64,000 nucleotides of DNA from Phycisphaerales bacterium (GTDB lineage Bacteria; Planctomycetota; Phycisphaerae; Phycisphaerales; UBA1924). The DNA is taken from NCBI GenBank assembly GCA_029260345.1, contig JAJDDK010000003.1, positions 62,001 to 126,000 of the forward strand, in the 5' to 3' direction. The position numbers and the translations under genes were made by a program. Below the pieces are notes generated by a model. That model saw nothing but the letters and a program-made list of their open reading frames with translations, was not told the DNA's origin and did no database searches. Positions 10,747 to 20,271 of the stretch are shown piece after piece. Each line of letters starts with the position of its first letter. Within the stretch, counting starts at the first letter, position 1.

Positions 10747-11880
10747 ATGCCGACCGGTGACGCGACGACCTTTCACTACCAACCGGCCGAAGGCGGCGGC
10801 GTCACGCTCCAACTGGCGGGGCGGCTGAATGCGACTTCGCTTCCAAGCATTTGGAATTCGATCCTGGCGCCCATTCAAAAGAATCCGCCGAGCGCTATCA
10901 CTGTCGATCTTTCAAAGGTCGAATCGTTCGATGGCGCCGGCATCGGTCTGCTGGTCGAGATTGATCGGCAGGTGCGCGGGCGCGGCGGAACCGTTCAATT
11001 TGAGCATCTCAACCCCGAGCAGGCGGGTGTTCTCAACGTCGCGCGGCTGCACGACCCGGCGAAGACTTTCACGCCGCCCCCGCCGCGCGAGGGCTCGATC
11101 GCACAAGTCGGGCGAGCCACGGCGGACATCCTCAATCAAATGCGCTCGATTGTCACCTTCACCGGCGAACTGACGGTCGTGCTCTTCTGGGCGCTGACGC
11201 ATCCGCATCGCGTGCGGTGGCGCGACATGCTTCAGGCGTCAGAAAAAACGGGCGCCAATGCGGTGCCGGTTGTTGCGCTTCTTGGATTTCTGGTCGGATT
11301 GATCATTGCGTTTCAGTGCGCCGGGCCATTAAGCAACTTCGGCGCTGAATCGTTCGTGCCGACGGTCGTGGCGATTTCAATCGTGAGCGAGCTTGGGCCA
11401 CTGATGGCCGCGATTATTTTGGCGGGCCGGTCAGGATCGGCGTTCGCGGCAGAAATTGGCACGATGAAGGTAACCGAAGAAATTAATGCGCTCATTACTT
11501 TTGGTCTGAGCCCGACGAAGTTTCTGGTGCTCCCACGCGTGTTGGCATCACTCTTGGTGACGCCAATGCTTGGCGTCATCTCATCGGTCATGGGCGTGGT
11601 GGGCGGCTATGTCGTCATGGCGGCGCTCGGCTATTCGTTGTCGTTCTATGTGGAGCAGATTCAGTCGGCGGTGAACTATGTGGATTTCCTTCAGGGCGTG
11701 TTGAAGTCGTTCGTATTCGCCATCCTTGTCGCGGCGATCGGTTGTCTTTCGGGATTGCGCACGAACGAAGGCCCTGGCGCCGTGGGCGACAGCACGACGA
11801 AAGCGGTGGTCGCTGGCATTGTGCTCATCGTCCTTGCTGATGCGATCCTTGGCTCGGTCTTCTACTACGTGAGGCTTTGA
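10747..11880 (+). CDS. mlaE: STAS-MlaE fusion: permease of a phospholipid-type ABC transporter
   Basis: A 377-residue protein starting at ATG 10747, with GGGGTG just upstream. Residues ~10-105 form a STAS-like domain (GRLNATSLPSIWNS, AITVDLSKVESFDGAGIGLL), as in the separate MlaB protein. Residues ~125-377 form the MlaE permease, with the hallmark stretch SELGPLMAAIILAGRSGSAF and then EIGTMKVTEEINALITFGLSP. It is the inner-membrane channel of an ABC system that moves phospholipids or other lipids between the inner and outer membranes. The ATPase, MCE protein and auxiliary lipoprotein follow in order. The fusion replaces a free MlaB subunit. Confidence 0.9.
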   Translation: MPTGDATTFHYQPAEGGGVTLQLAGRLNATSLPSIWNSILAPIQKNPPSAITVDLSKVESFDGAGIGLLVEIDRQVRGRGGTVQFEHLNPEQAGVLNVARLHDPAKTFTPPPPREGSIAQVGRATADILNQMRSIVTFTGELTVVLFWALTHPHRVRWRDMLQASEKTGANAVPVVALLGFLVGLIIAFQCAGPLSNFGAESFVPTVVAISIVSELGPLMAAIILAGRSGSAFAAEIGTMKVTEEINALITFGLSPTKFLVLPRVLASLLVTPMLGVISSVMGVVGGYVVMAALGYSLSFYVEQIQSAVNYVDFLQGVLKSFVFAILVAAIGCLSGLRTNEGPGAVGDSTTKAVVAGIVLIVLADAILGSVFYYVRL

Positions 11881-11886
11881 CGGCGT

Positions 11887-12714
11887 ATGGAAGACTTCAG
11901 CCCTCCCGGCATGGCGATAGGCGAGCCGATCATTCGCGTCGTCGACTTCACGGCGGCGTATGGCGATCACGTCGTGATGAAGGACATCAACTTTGAGATC
12001 TATCCCGGCGAAGTGTTTTTCGTCGCCGGCGGTTCGGGGTGCGGCAAGAGCACGCTCCTGAAGCATCTCATCGGCTTGTACAAACCGGCGCGTGGGCAGA
12101 CGATCATCGACGGTGACGACATGGCGACGGCGACCGGCAGCATCAAGGAGCGCATTCTTCGAAAGATCGGGGTCGCCTATCAGGGCGGCGCGCTTTTCGG
12201 CTCAAAGACGTGCCTCGGCAATGTGCGGCTGCCGCTTGAAGAATTCACGGATCTGCCTGGCGATGCCATGGATTCAGTCGCGCTGTCCAAGCTCCGCATG
12301 GTGGATCTTGAACATGCGGCGGACTTGCTGCCATCTGAGATTTCCGGCGGCATGCAGAAGCGGGTCGCGATGGCTCGAGCCAATGCGCTCGACCCGAAGA
12401 TTCTGTTTCTCGATGAGCCGTCGGCTGGGCTGGACCCGATCACGTCGGCGGATCTGGATTCGTTGATCAAGACGTTTTCGACGTTGTTCGGAACGACTTT
12501 CGTGATTGTCTCTCACGAACTGTCGAGCATTTTTTCCATTGCGAGCCGCGTGCTGGTGCTGGACGCGTCCGTCAAGACCATGGTGGCGATTGGCGATCCG
12601 GTGTCGCTGCGCGATCGAAGTGAAAATCAATGGGTGCGCGAGTTCTTCAGCCGCAAGGGGTCAGAAATGCCCGGCGGCGCCTCGACCACGACGGAGGCCA
12701 ATCAGACGTCATGA
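11887..12714 (+). CDS. mlaF: ABC transporter ATPase of the Mla/MCE lipid transporter
   Basis: A 275-residue ATPase. It has Walker A (GGSGCGKST), an ABC signature (ISGGMQKRVAMARA), Walker B (KILFLDEPSAGLDP) and a switch histidine (VIVSHELSS). It energises lipid transport through the adjacent MlaE-type permease, whose gene ends 6 bp upstream. The stop overlaps the next start by 4 bp (ATGA). Similarity is to MlaF rather than to importer ATPases, as shown by the neighbours. Confidence 0.92.
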   Translation: MEDFSPPGMAIGEPIIRVVDFTAAYGDHVVMKDINFEIYPGEVFFVAGGSGCGKSTLLKHLIGLYKPARGQTIIDGDDMATATGSIKERILRKIGVAYQGGALFGSKTCLGNVRLPLEEFTDLPGDAMDSVALSKLRMVDLEHAADLLPSEISGGMQKRVAMARANALDPKILFLDEPSAGLDPITSADLDSLIKTFSTLFGTTFVIVSHELSSIFSIASRVLVLDASVKTMVAIGDPVSLRDRSENQWVREFFSRKGSEMPGGASTTTEANQTS

Positions 12715-13772
12715 ACTCCAATGCAAACTATTTCAAACTCGGCTTGTTCGTGGTGCTCGCCACGGCGCTGCTCTGCGGCGGCATTATTTTCTTCGGCGCC
12801 AGCAAATTGTTCCAGCCGGTCTTCATTGTTGAAACGTACATGAGTGAATCCGTGGACGGCGTCAGTCCGGGAAGTGCGATCAAGTATCGCGGCATTAACT
12901 TCGGCGAAGTGAAAGCAATTGAATTGGCCGCTCGGAAATACAACCCGAATTTTATGGAGGAGGGCGATTTTGGCTCTGAAGTGCTACTCGAACTCGCCGT
13001 GCGGCGCAGCGTCTTGCCACCGGATTCGACGGACGAGAAAGTTGCGAAATGGCTGAAGCAAGCGGCGGACGCCGGGCTACGGGCGCGTGTCGCGTCAAGC
13101 GGTCTGACCGGACCTTCCTACATTGAATTCATCTACTTAGATCCCGAGTATTTCCCTGCGGAGAAGCTTCAATGGACGCCGCCGGAGCTCTATATCCCAT
13201 CAGCGCCCAGCTCCACACAGGTGCTGATTTCGACGGCGCAGAGCATTCTCCGTGAACTTGAACGCATCAACTTTGACCAGATCGCGGACAATGTTGATCA
13301 TTTGATCTCATCGACGCAGTCGGCGATCAATGACCTCAATGCAAAATCGATCGGTGAGAACGCCGTCGCCTTCCTGGAGGAGATTCGAGAGTCGAACCGG
13401 CAGCTCGAGCGAATTCTCAGCAATCCCAATATCGATCCGTCGCTCGCTGACCTTCGCGCCACCTTGGAAAACGCGAAGAACATGACGGCGGACATTCAAG
13501 AGCAGCTTGATGATCCGGCGTTCAAGCAGTTCATTTCCAACATTGAGAACGCCAGTAATGATTTTGGACCGGCGATCACGGACATTCGGCGCATGATTCA
13601 GCGCGTCGATCGCCTCATCGCGTCCCAGCGCGACGGCATTGAACGTGCGCTCATGGAATTGAATCAGGTGCTTGAGAATGTGAAGGACGTGACCGAGGAC
13701 GCCTCGGAGAATCCATCGCGTCTGCTGTTCGGCGATCCACCGCCCAAGATCAAACCGGGAGGCCGTCCATGA
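12711..13772 (+). CDS. mlaD: MCE-domain substrate-binding protein (MlaD-like)
   Basis: A 353-residue protein starting at the ATG that overlaps the ATPase stop. An N-terminal membrane anchor (LGLFVVLATALLCGGIIFFG) is followed by an MCE domain beginning ETYMSESVDGVSPGSAIKYRG and including the region VASSGLTGPSYIEFIYLD. A long C-terminal helical part (residues ~180-340) has repeating LRELERINFDQIADNVDHL-type heptads, suggesting a coiled coil that may span the periplasm. MCE proteins form hexameric lipid channels with the MlaEF complex. The extended tail is more like PqiB/Yeb-type or mycobacterial Mce tails than short E. coli MlaD. Confidence 0.88.
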   Translation: MNSNANYFKLGLFVVLATALLCGGIIFFGASKLFQPVFIVETYMSESVDGVSPGSAIKYRGINFGEVKAIELAARKYNPNFMEEGDFGSEVLLELAVRRSVLPPDSTDEKVAKWLKQAADAGLRARVASSGLTGPSYIEFIYLDPEYFPAEKLQWTPPELYIPSAPSSTQVLISTAQSILRELERINFDQIADNVDHLISSTQSAINDLNAKSIGENAVAFLEEIRESNRQLERILSNPNIDPSLADLRATLENAKNMTADIQEQLDDPAFKQFISNIENASNDFGPAITDIRRMIQRVDRLIASQRDGIERALMELNQVLENVKDVTEDASENPSRLLFGDPPPKIKPGGRP

Positions 13773-14428
13773 AGAGGTTCACGCTGATGAAGTGCATGGG
13801 ACTTGCGGGCGCCACGATGTTGCTTTGTGGTTGCGGCCTTTCGCAGCCATATCCGGCAAAGCAATGGTTCGGTGTTTCCGCAGGCGCACCGGCGAGCACG
13901 AGCGCGACGCCGCGCGATGTGGTGTTGCGGGTGGATTCAGTGCGTGTGGCAGAGCCATTCTCAAATCGCGAGTTTCAGTATCTCGTCGGCGCCGACCGGT
14001 TCGAGCGCGACTATTACGCAAACTTCGTCGCTGATCCGGATCGGCTGCTAACGGCGCAGCTCACGAACTGGCTGACTTCGAGCAACGTGTTTCGCGCCGT
14101 GATCAGCGCCTCGAGCGATGCGGGCGCGGATGTGTCGCTGCATTGCATGGTGACAGAGATGTACGGAGATTTTCAGGACGCGAACGCACCCAAAGCGATC
14201 TTTGCGGCGCGGTTCTTCCTCATCGATGAACGCGGACTGCAAGGCGATGTGCTTTTTATGCGCGACTATCGAAAATTGGAGTCAATGGATTCGAACAACG
14301 CGGAGAGTTTCGCGCAATCGCTCGGCCGTGCGGCGGGGCGTGTGTTTGGGCAGTTGACGAGCGACATTCGCACGGTCCCCTTGAAGAATCCGGCGTCGCC
14401 AGACAATGAAAGCGCCGCCACGCCATGA
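13769..14428 (+). CDS. ABC-type transport auxiliary lipoprotein (PqiC/YmbA-like)
   Basis: A 219-residue lipoprotein, the last gene of the lipid-transport operon. Its ATG overlaps the MCE gene stop by 4 bp. A signal with lipobox-like LLCGCGLS is followed by VLRVDSVRVAEPFSNREFQYLVGADRFERDYYANFVADPDRLL, which matches the auxiliary lipoprotein (DUF330/PqiC) family that partners MCE transporters at the outer membrane. An outer-membrane docking role is inferred from family and operon position. Confidence 0.78.
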   Translation: MKRFTLMKCMGLAGATMLLCGCGLSQPYPAKQWFGVSAGAPASTSATPRDVVLRVDSVRVAEPFSNREFQYLVGADRFERDYYANFVADPDRLLTAQLTNWLTSSNVFRAVISASSDAGADVSLHCMVTEMYGDFQDANAPKAIFAARFFLIDERGLQGDVLFMRDYRKLESMDSNNAESFAQSLGRAAGRVFGQLTSDIRTVPLKNPASPDNESAATP

Positions 14429-14552
14429 GCCTCCCGAAATTTGAGACACTTCGAAATCACAGAGTTCAAAAGCTCTTGGAGGCACACGAGGAATTACAAA
14501 TATCCTCCTCGCGGCTCCACCCACAACGTGTAAACAGACTGAAAGGAAAGAG

Positions 14553-14801
14553 ATGAAAATCAAAATGAATCGATTGGCGCTTGTCGCCACGCTTACGATG
14601 ATTTCCAGCACTGCCCTTGTTGGATGCGCAAAGCACCATCGAGTCACCGATCCATCAACGGGATCGGTGTATTACACGAAGAAGGTCCACCACCGCGACG
14701 GCGCCGTTCGGTTCAAGGACGCGACGACCGGCAAAGAGGTGAATCTCCAGAACGCCGAAGTCGAACGCATCTCGAAGCGTGAGTATCGACACGGCACGTA
14801 G
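14553..14801 (+). CDS. Small lipoprotein
   Basis: An 82-residue protein with a clear ribosome site (GAAAGGAAAGAG at 14540-14551). The signal sequence ends in a lipobox (STALVGC), followed by a short charged beta-rich tail (DPSTGSVYYTKKVHHRDGAVRF, then NAEVERISKREYRHG). This resembles the small, single-domain lipoproteins of the YgdI/YgdR type in size and tail pattern, but I cannot assign a function. It lies 124 bp downstream of the Mla operon and may have its own promoter. Confidence 0.65.
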   Translation: MKIKMNRLALVATLTMISSTALVGCAKHHRVTDPSTGSVYYTKKVHHRDGAVRFKDATTGKEVNLQNAEVERISKREYRHGT

Positions 14802-14917
14802 TCGAATTGCCTGTCAGGAATTCGATAAAGGGCGCCACTGACTGACACGGCCTACATTGACCGTGATGCCTCGGCACACATTGCCGGGCATGATCGCATT
14901 TTTTGAAGGGGCGCCCG

Positions 14918-17900
14918 TTGGAGCACGACGTAGAATCGATCTTTCAAAAAGCTCGAAATCTTTCGGGTCAGGAACTTAATCTGTTCCTCGACGAGGCCTG
15001 CGGCGACGACAACGCCTTGCGCCGCGCCGTTGAATCGCGCCTTGCGGAGGACGCCCCGACGCTCGACCCATCAGAGTTCACGGCGGCGACCAATGCGTTC
15101 AGTGCATCGCCAAGTGGCGACGCTGCCTCTGGACAATTTGAACGTCCGGGGCTTCGAATTGACCGGTATGAGCTTGTTCGAGAATTGGGGCAGGGCGGGT
15201 TCGGCTCCGTGTGGCTTGCGCAACAGCACGAGCCGGTGAAACGACTCGTTGCGCTCAAGATCATCAAACTCGGAATGGACACGCGCGAAGTCATCGCCCG
15301 ATTCGAAGCGGAGCGACAGACCCTTGCGGTCATGGACCATCCGAACATTGCAAAGGTGTTCGATGCCGGCGCCACTGACGCCGGCCGCCCCTATTTCGTC
15401 ATGGAATATGTCGATGGTGTTCCGTTCACCGAATACTGCGATGCGAACCGCCTCGATGTCTCCACGCGTCTGCGGCTCTTCCAACGGGTCTGCCAGGCGG
15501 TGCAGCATGCGCACCAAAAAGGAATTATTCATCGCGATATCAAGCCATCCAATGTCCTGGTCGCAACGGTTGACGGGGGGCCGTCGCCGAAGGTGATTGA
15601 TTTCGGCATTGCGAAGGCCACCGAAGCGCGGCAGACCGAGCAGACGATGTTTACAGAGCAGGGTCAGGTCATCGGCACGCCGATGTACATGTCGCCCGAG
15701 CAGGCCGGGCCTGAATCACACGACATTGACACGCGCAGCGATGTCTATTCACTTGGAGTTCTCCTGTACGAGACGCTGACGGGAGCGACACCATTCAGCC
15801 GGCAGGACTTGCATCGCGCGGCCTTCGGCGAGATTCAGCGCATCATTCGGGAAGTTGATCCGCCGCGACCGAGCACTCGACTAAGTTCGATTGGCGAGTC
15901 GCTTCAAACCGTTGCAGAGAGCCGAGGGCTGCAACCCGGCCGACTCGGCGCTGCGCTTCGGGGAGAATTGGACTGGATCATAATGAAAGCGCTCGAGAAG
16001 GACCGCACGCGTCGGTATCAATCAGCGAGCGGTCTTTCGGAGGACATTGAGCGACACATGACTGGCGAGGCGGTCCTGGCGTCGCCGCCAAGCAAGACGT
16101 ATCAATTAAGAAAGTTTGTAGACAGGAACCGAGGCGCCGTCCTCGCGGCGACGCTCCTCATCGCGGCGCTGCTGGCAGGGACCATTGGAACGAGCGTCGG
16201 TTTCCTTCGTGCGACGCGAGCTGAGGCGCTCGCAATTGATGCGCGTGATGAAGCGGAAATCGAGCGCGACAAAGCGCTCCAAACGGCCGCGTTTCTCTCT
16301 GACATGCTCGCCGGTGTGAGTGCACAGGTGGCACAAGGCGCTGACACCACGCTCCTCCGTGGGATTCTCGCGCGCACGTCGGAGCGCATCGGTGATGAGC
16401 TCGTTTCCAATCCGGAAGTGGAAGCGGAGATTCGCCATCGCCTCGGCGTGACGTATTACGACCTTCGGGATTTCGAGTCAGCCGAGATCAACTTCGAGCG
16501 TGCATTGGAGCTTCGACAACGACTCAATGTTGGAGACGACGTCGATTTGGGGCAAGCGCTCGAGAATCTCGGTGAATTGAGACGCGCCCAGTTCCGACTC
16601 GACGAAGCCGAAACACTCCTTCGTGACGCGCTGGCGATGCGTCTCCGCCTCGAAAATGGTGATTCACCGAGCATCGCGCAGGCGATGACCGATCTCGCGA
16701 ACACCCTAGAGCGCAAGGAATCATACGAAGAAGCTGAAAGTCTTCTGACCGATGCGCTCGCCATGAATCGAAGGCTGCCCGGCGATCAGCGCGAACAGAT
16801 TGGCATCTGTCTGAATAGCCTCGGAAATCTGAAGCAAAATCTCGAAGCGTGGGACGAAGCAGAAGCGTTCTATCGAGAGGCGCTGGAGATTCACCGCTCA
16901 TCGCTCGGCGATACTCACCCATTTGTGGCGACTGACTTGCACAATCTCGCGCTGCTCAAAGAACAACAAGGTGAGGTTCCGGAGGCGATTGAGTTGATTG
17001 AGGATGCGCTGCAACGCAATCGCGCATTGTACCCGGAAGCGCATGAAGAAACGGCGTCGTGCCTGATCACGCTTGGTCGTCTCGTTCGATACGACGATGC
17101 GCGCGCAGCGGAGTCACCGCGTCTGCTCGAAGAAGCCATTGAAATGCAGCGTACGGTGTATGGGCCTGAAAGCGAAGTGGTGGCAGAGTCGTTGGCGGAT
17201 CTCGGCAAGGTCCTGCGCGAGCAGCGTCACTTTGAGGACGCCATTGCACGATACGAAGAATCGGCAAGCCTCTACACACTGATCTACGGGCCGACCCATC
17301 AATATGTTGCGGTGGCGCTTCAAGGGGGCGCATCCAGCCTTTCGTCGGCGGGACGGTATGAAGAGGCGATTGCCCAATTTGAACGTGTGCTTGAGATCCA
17401 GCGCGCTGTATTCGGAGAGTCGCACGCCGAAATTGCGACGACGATCTGGAATCTCGGGGCCATGCAGCAACGACAGGGCAATCTGGAAGAAGCCGAAATG
17501 CAATTTAGCAGCGCCCTCGCTCAATACATCGAACTCGACTTGGGCGAGAGCGGGAGCGCCGCGAGTTGCTACGAACGATTAGCGCAGATTCTCCGAGGAC
17601 GCGGCGACCTCGCGACGTCAATCGAAATGTCACGAAATGCGCTTGAGATTCGTGAAGTGACAGCCGGTCCGAACGCGCGAGACACCATCGGCGCCGCGTA
17701 TGTGCTCGCCGGCGCGCTCATTGACGCCAGCGAATACGCCGAGGCCGAATCGCTCCTAAAACGATGTCTGGCGGCGCCGCGCAACGTTCTTGGGTCGTAT
17801 GTCGTTGCGCTCATCCGGGAACGGTATGCATCACTCCTTTCAGGGATGGAGCGCTACGAGGAATGTGTGGTGGAACTTGAGCAGGTTTACGACGGTTACT

Positions 17901-18070
17901 CATCCACCCGCGGCCCGACGAGTGATAAGGCAATTGCTGCCGCCAAGGAGATGGTCCGCGTGCTCGAGATCATGCATGATGAGGATCTGGAAAATACTGA
18001 CAACGACGCCGTCGAGACTTGGCGACAACGGACCGCAGCGCAGGAAGACTCGAATGATGATTCAGAATAA
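14918..18070 (+). CDS. Membrane Ser/Thr protein kinase with C-terminal TPR repeats
   Basis: About 1050 residues. I start it at TTG 14918, preceded by GAAGGGG (14905-14911). The N-terminal region (EHDVESIFQKARNLSGQELNLFLDEACGDD) is a common leader of planctomycete kinases. The kinase domain has a Gly-rich loop GQGGFGSVWLA (~91), VALKII lysine (114), HRDIKPSN (catalytic Asp ~207), DFGIAK (~228) and GTPMYMSPEQA. A membrane helix lies at ~405-425. The remaining ~600 residues are tandem TPR-type repeats of the pattern EEAE..L..AL.....LG..H, probably a periplasmic or cytoplasmic protein-binding scaffold. Its end overlaps the following lipoprotein gene by 17 bp. The signal and substrates are unknown. 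Confidence 0.9.
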   Translation: MEHDVESIFQKARNLSGQELNLFLDEACGDDNALRRAVESRLAEDAPTLDPSEFTAATNAFSASPSGDAASGQFERPGLRIDRYELVRELGQGGFGSVWLAQQHEPVKRLVALKIIKLGMDTREVIARFEAERQTLAVMDHPNIAKVFDAGATDAGRPYFVMEYVDGVPFTEYCDANRLDVSTRLRLFQRVCQAVQHAHQKGIIHRDIKPSNVLVATVDGGPSPKVIDFGIAKATEARQTEQTMFTEQGQVIGTPMYMSPEQAGPESHDIDTRSDVYSLGVLLYETLTGATPFSRQDLHRAAFGEIQRIIREVDPPRPSTRLSSIGESLQTVAESRGLQPGRLGAALRGELDWIIMKALEKDRTRRYQSASGLSEDIERHMTGEAVLASPPSKTYQLRKFVDRNRGAVLAATLLIAALLAGTIGTSVGFLRATRAEALAIDARDEAEIERDKALQTAAFLSDMLAGVSAQVAQGADTTLLRGILARTSERIGDELVSNPEVEAEIRHRLGVTYYDLRDFESAEINFERALELRQRLNVGDDVDLGQALENLGELRRAQFRLDEAETLLRDALAMRLRLENGDSPSIAQAMTDLANTLERKESYEEAESLLTDALAMNRRLPGDQREQIGICLNSLGNLKQNLEAWDEAEAFYREALEIHRSSLGDTHPFVATDLHNLALLKEQQGEVPEAIELIEDALQRNRALYPEAHEETASCLITLGRLVRYDDARAAESPRLLEEAIEMQRTVYGPESEVVAESLADLGKVLREQRHFEDAIARYEESASLYTLIYGPTHQYVAVALQGGASSLSSAGRYEEAIAQFERVLEIQRAVFGESHAEIATTIWNLGAMQQRQGNLEEAEMQFSSALAQYIELDLGESGSAASCYERLAQILRGRGDLATSIEMSRNALEIREVTAGPNARDTIGAAYVLAGALIDASEYAEAESLLKRCLAAPRNVLGSYVVALIRERYASLLSGMERYEECVVELEQVYDGYSSTRGPTSDKAIAAAKEMVRVLEIMHDEDLENTDNDAVETWRQRTAAQEDSNDDSE

Positions 18071-19085
18071 GACGCGGGCTGCATTTTCTCGGATCGTGTT
18101 TCAGCAACGAATCCAAGCAACGCTGGTGGCGGCCGGGTTCTTCGTCGCTTGTTTGACCGGGCTCGGTTGCGCCGCCGCCAGCCACGGGGAAACGGATTAC
18201 GGCGGAAGTCCTTCTGGATCCTATTTGATCGTTCTGGGCGTGGCCCAGGATGGAGGGTCACCGCAAATCAACTCACCAGCTGATCACCCGGCGCGACTTG
18301 ACCGTGACGAACAACGCTATGCGACAAGTCTCGGCATCGTTGATTCATCGAGCGGTCGCCGCTGGATGTTTGAGGCGACGCCGGATTTTCGCGAGCAGGC
18401 GTGGTTGCTGAGCCGCGCGGCGCCGCCAGCACCGACATCTGTGCAGATCGACGGCATTTTTCTGACCCACGCGCACATTGGTCATTACTCCGGGCTGATG
18501 TTCCTCGGGCATGAGTCCATGGGCGCTCATGACGTTCCGGTATACGCGGCGCCGCGCATGGCTGAGTTTTTGCGCACAAACGGGCCGTGGGATCAGCTCG
18601 TTCGATTTGAGAACATTGAATTGCGCGCGTTGACGCCGCACGAAGGTGTTGAGCTGATCGCGGGGATCACGGTCACGCCGTTTCTTGTGCCGCACCGGCA
18701 GGAGTACAGTGAGGTGGTGGGTTATCGCATTGATGGGCCGACACGGTCGGCGCTATTCATTCCTGATATTGATTCGTGGGATGAGTGGTCGGACGCGGGC
18801 GTGGAACTCATTGAATTCGTGAAGGACGTTGATGTCGCATTCCTTGATGCGACGTTTTATGACGATCACGAAATCCCCGGACGCGACATGAGCACGTTTC
18901 CGCACCCACGCATCACCGAAACGATGGACCTTCTCGAAGATCTACCTATTGCTGATCGCCGCAAGGTGCAATTCATTCACTTGAACCACACGAATCCGGC
19001 GCAGTGGCCGGGGTCCTCTGCGCGGCGGGAGATTGAACGAAGAGGATTCCGCGTCGCCGTGCAGGGTGAACGACTTTCGCTCTGA
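18054..19085 (+). CDS. Lipoprotein metallo-beta-lactamase-fold hydrolase (PqqB-like)
   Basis: A 343-residue protein. The start at ATG 18054 is supported by AGGAAG at 18042-18047 inside the kinase end; a second ATG follows directly. The signal peptide has a lipobox-like LTGLGC. The mature part begins with LGVAQDGGSPQ, closely resembling the start of PqqB, then THAHIGHYSGLMFLGHESMG, a variant of the MBL H-x-H-x-D-H motif with Gly in place of Asp, and later FIHLNHTNP. No other pqq genes are nearby, so PQQ synthesis is doubtful; a secreted hydrolase is more likely. The overlap with the kinase gene suggests coupling. Confidence 0.78.
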   Translation: MMIQNKTRAAFSRIVFQQRIQATLVAAGFFVACLTGLGCAAASHGETDYGGSPSGSYLIVLGVAQDGGSPQINSPADHPARLDRDEQRYATSLGIVDSSSGRRWMFEATPDFREQAWLLSRAAPPAPTSVQIDGIFLTHAHIGHYSGLMFLGHESMGAHDVPVYAAPRMAEFLRTNGPWDQLVRFENIELRALTPHEGVELIAGITVTPFLVPHRQEYSEVVGYRIDGPTRSALFIPDIDSWDEWSDAGVELIEFVKDVDVAFLDATFYDDHEIPGRDMSTFPHPRITETMDLLEDLPIADRRKVQFIHLNHTNPAQWPGSSARREIERRGFRVAVQGERLSL

Positions 19086-19173
19086 CCCCATTCAATCACC
19101 ATGAATTCCTGCGGGTCTCTTCGGCTGCCCGGCACTATGCTCTGCGCACAAGACGAATCCGGAGGACAGCACG

Positions 19174-20235
19174 ATGACCCAGGCCAAGGCCTATTCCGTT
19201 GACAACCCGACCGCGCCATTCAAACCCACGTCGATCCCGCGGCGCACGCCGACGGATCGTGATGTGCAGATTGAAATTCTCTTTTGCGGCATTTGCCATT
19301 CCGACCTGCATACGGCCCGCGACGAATGGCATGACGTGATGCCAACGGTGTACCCGTGCGTGCCGGGGCATGAGATTGTCGGGCGGGTGACGGCGGTCGG
19401 GAAAGGCGTAAAGTCGTTCAAGGTCGGCGACACCGTCGGCGTCGGGTGTCTGGTCGATTCCGATCACACTTGCCCGAACTGCATGGCGAATCTTGAACAG
19501 TGCTGCCCGAACATGGTTTTGACGTACAACTCGCCGGATGCGCATGGCGCCGCGCCGGTGACGTATGGCGGGTATTCGGAAAGCATTGTGGTCGATGAGC
19601 GGTTCGTGCTGAGCATTCCGGAGAATCTCGACCTCGCCGCGACGGCGCCGTTGTTGTGCGCGGGGATCACGACGTATTCGCCCTTGAAGCGCGGCGACGT
19701 CGGTCCGGGCAAGAAAGTTGGCATTGTGGGTCTCGGCGGGCTCGGTCACATGGGTGTGAAGATCGCCAAGGCGATGGGCGCTCATGTGGTGGTGTTCACG
19801 ACGTCGCCGAGCAAGAAAGAGGATGCGCTGCGGCTCGGAGCGGATGAGGTTGTGCTCTCGAAGAATCCGGATGAGATGAATGCGCACGCGGGCACATTCA
19901 ATTACATCCTGGATTGTGTCTCCGCTGACCACGACATCAACGCATACCTGAATCTGCTGATGCACGATGGCGAACTGACGCTCGTTGGCGCCCCGGAGAA
20001 GCCATTGCAGATTTCGGCGTTCGCGCTGCTGTTCGGGCGCAAGAAGCTGTCCGGCTCGCTGATCGGCGGCATTGCTGAGACGCAGGAAATGCTCGACTTC
20101 TGCGGCGAGCACAACATCACAGCGGATGTCGAAGTCATTCCGATTCAGAAGCTGAATGAGGCGTATGGGCGGCTGGCCAAGAGCGATGTGAAATATCGAT
20201 TCTCGATCGATATGGCATCGCTGAAGTCGGGCTAA
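19174..20235 (+). CDS. Zinc-dependent NAD(P) alcohol dehydrogenase (YahK/cinnamyl-ADH type)
   Basis: A 353-residue medium-chain dehydrogenase with a good ribosome site (GGAGGAC, about 19161). The catalytic zinc region is CGICHSDLH and GHEIVGRVTAVG; the structural zinc cysteines are in DHTCPNCMANLEQCC; the nucleotide-binding loop is GLGGLGHMGVKIAKAMG. The layout matches YahK/YjgB-like aldehyde reductases, usually NADPH-dependent and of broad aldehyde specificity. It stands alone and converges on the RpiR gene. Confidence 0.9.
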   Translation: MTQAKAYSVDNPTAPFKPTSIPRRTPTDRDVQIEILFCGICHSDLHTARDEWHDVMPTVYPCVPGHEIVGRVTAVGKGVKSFKVGDTVGVGCLVDSDHTCPNCMANLEQCCPNMVLTYNSPDAHGAAPVTYGGYSESIVVDERFVLSIPENLDLAATAPLLCAGITTYSPLKRGDVGPGKKVGIVGLGGLGHMGVKIAKAMGAHVVVFTTSPSKKEDALRLGADEVVLSKNPDEMNAHAGTFNYILDCVSADHDINAYLNLLMHDGELTLVGAPEKPLQISAFALLFGRKKLSGSLIGGIAETQEMLDFCGEHNITADVEVIPIQKLNEAYGRLAKSDVKYRFSIDMASLKSG

Positions 20236-20271
20236 GGCCGGGGCAATTAAGAGCGTGGCGGTTGCGCTGCG

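Noticed and set aside
19135-20112. 325-codon minus frame opposite the alcohol dehydrogenase
   Set aside because: The plus-strand gene has clear zinc and nucleotide motifs; the antisense frame has none.
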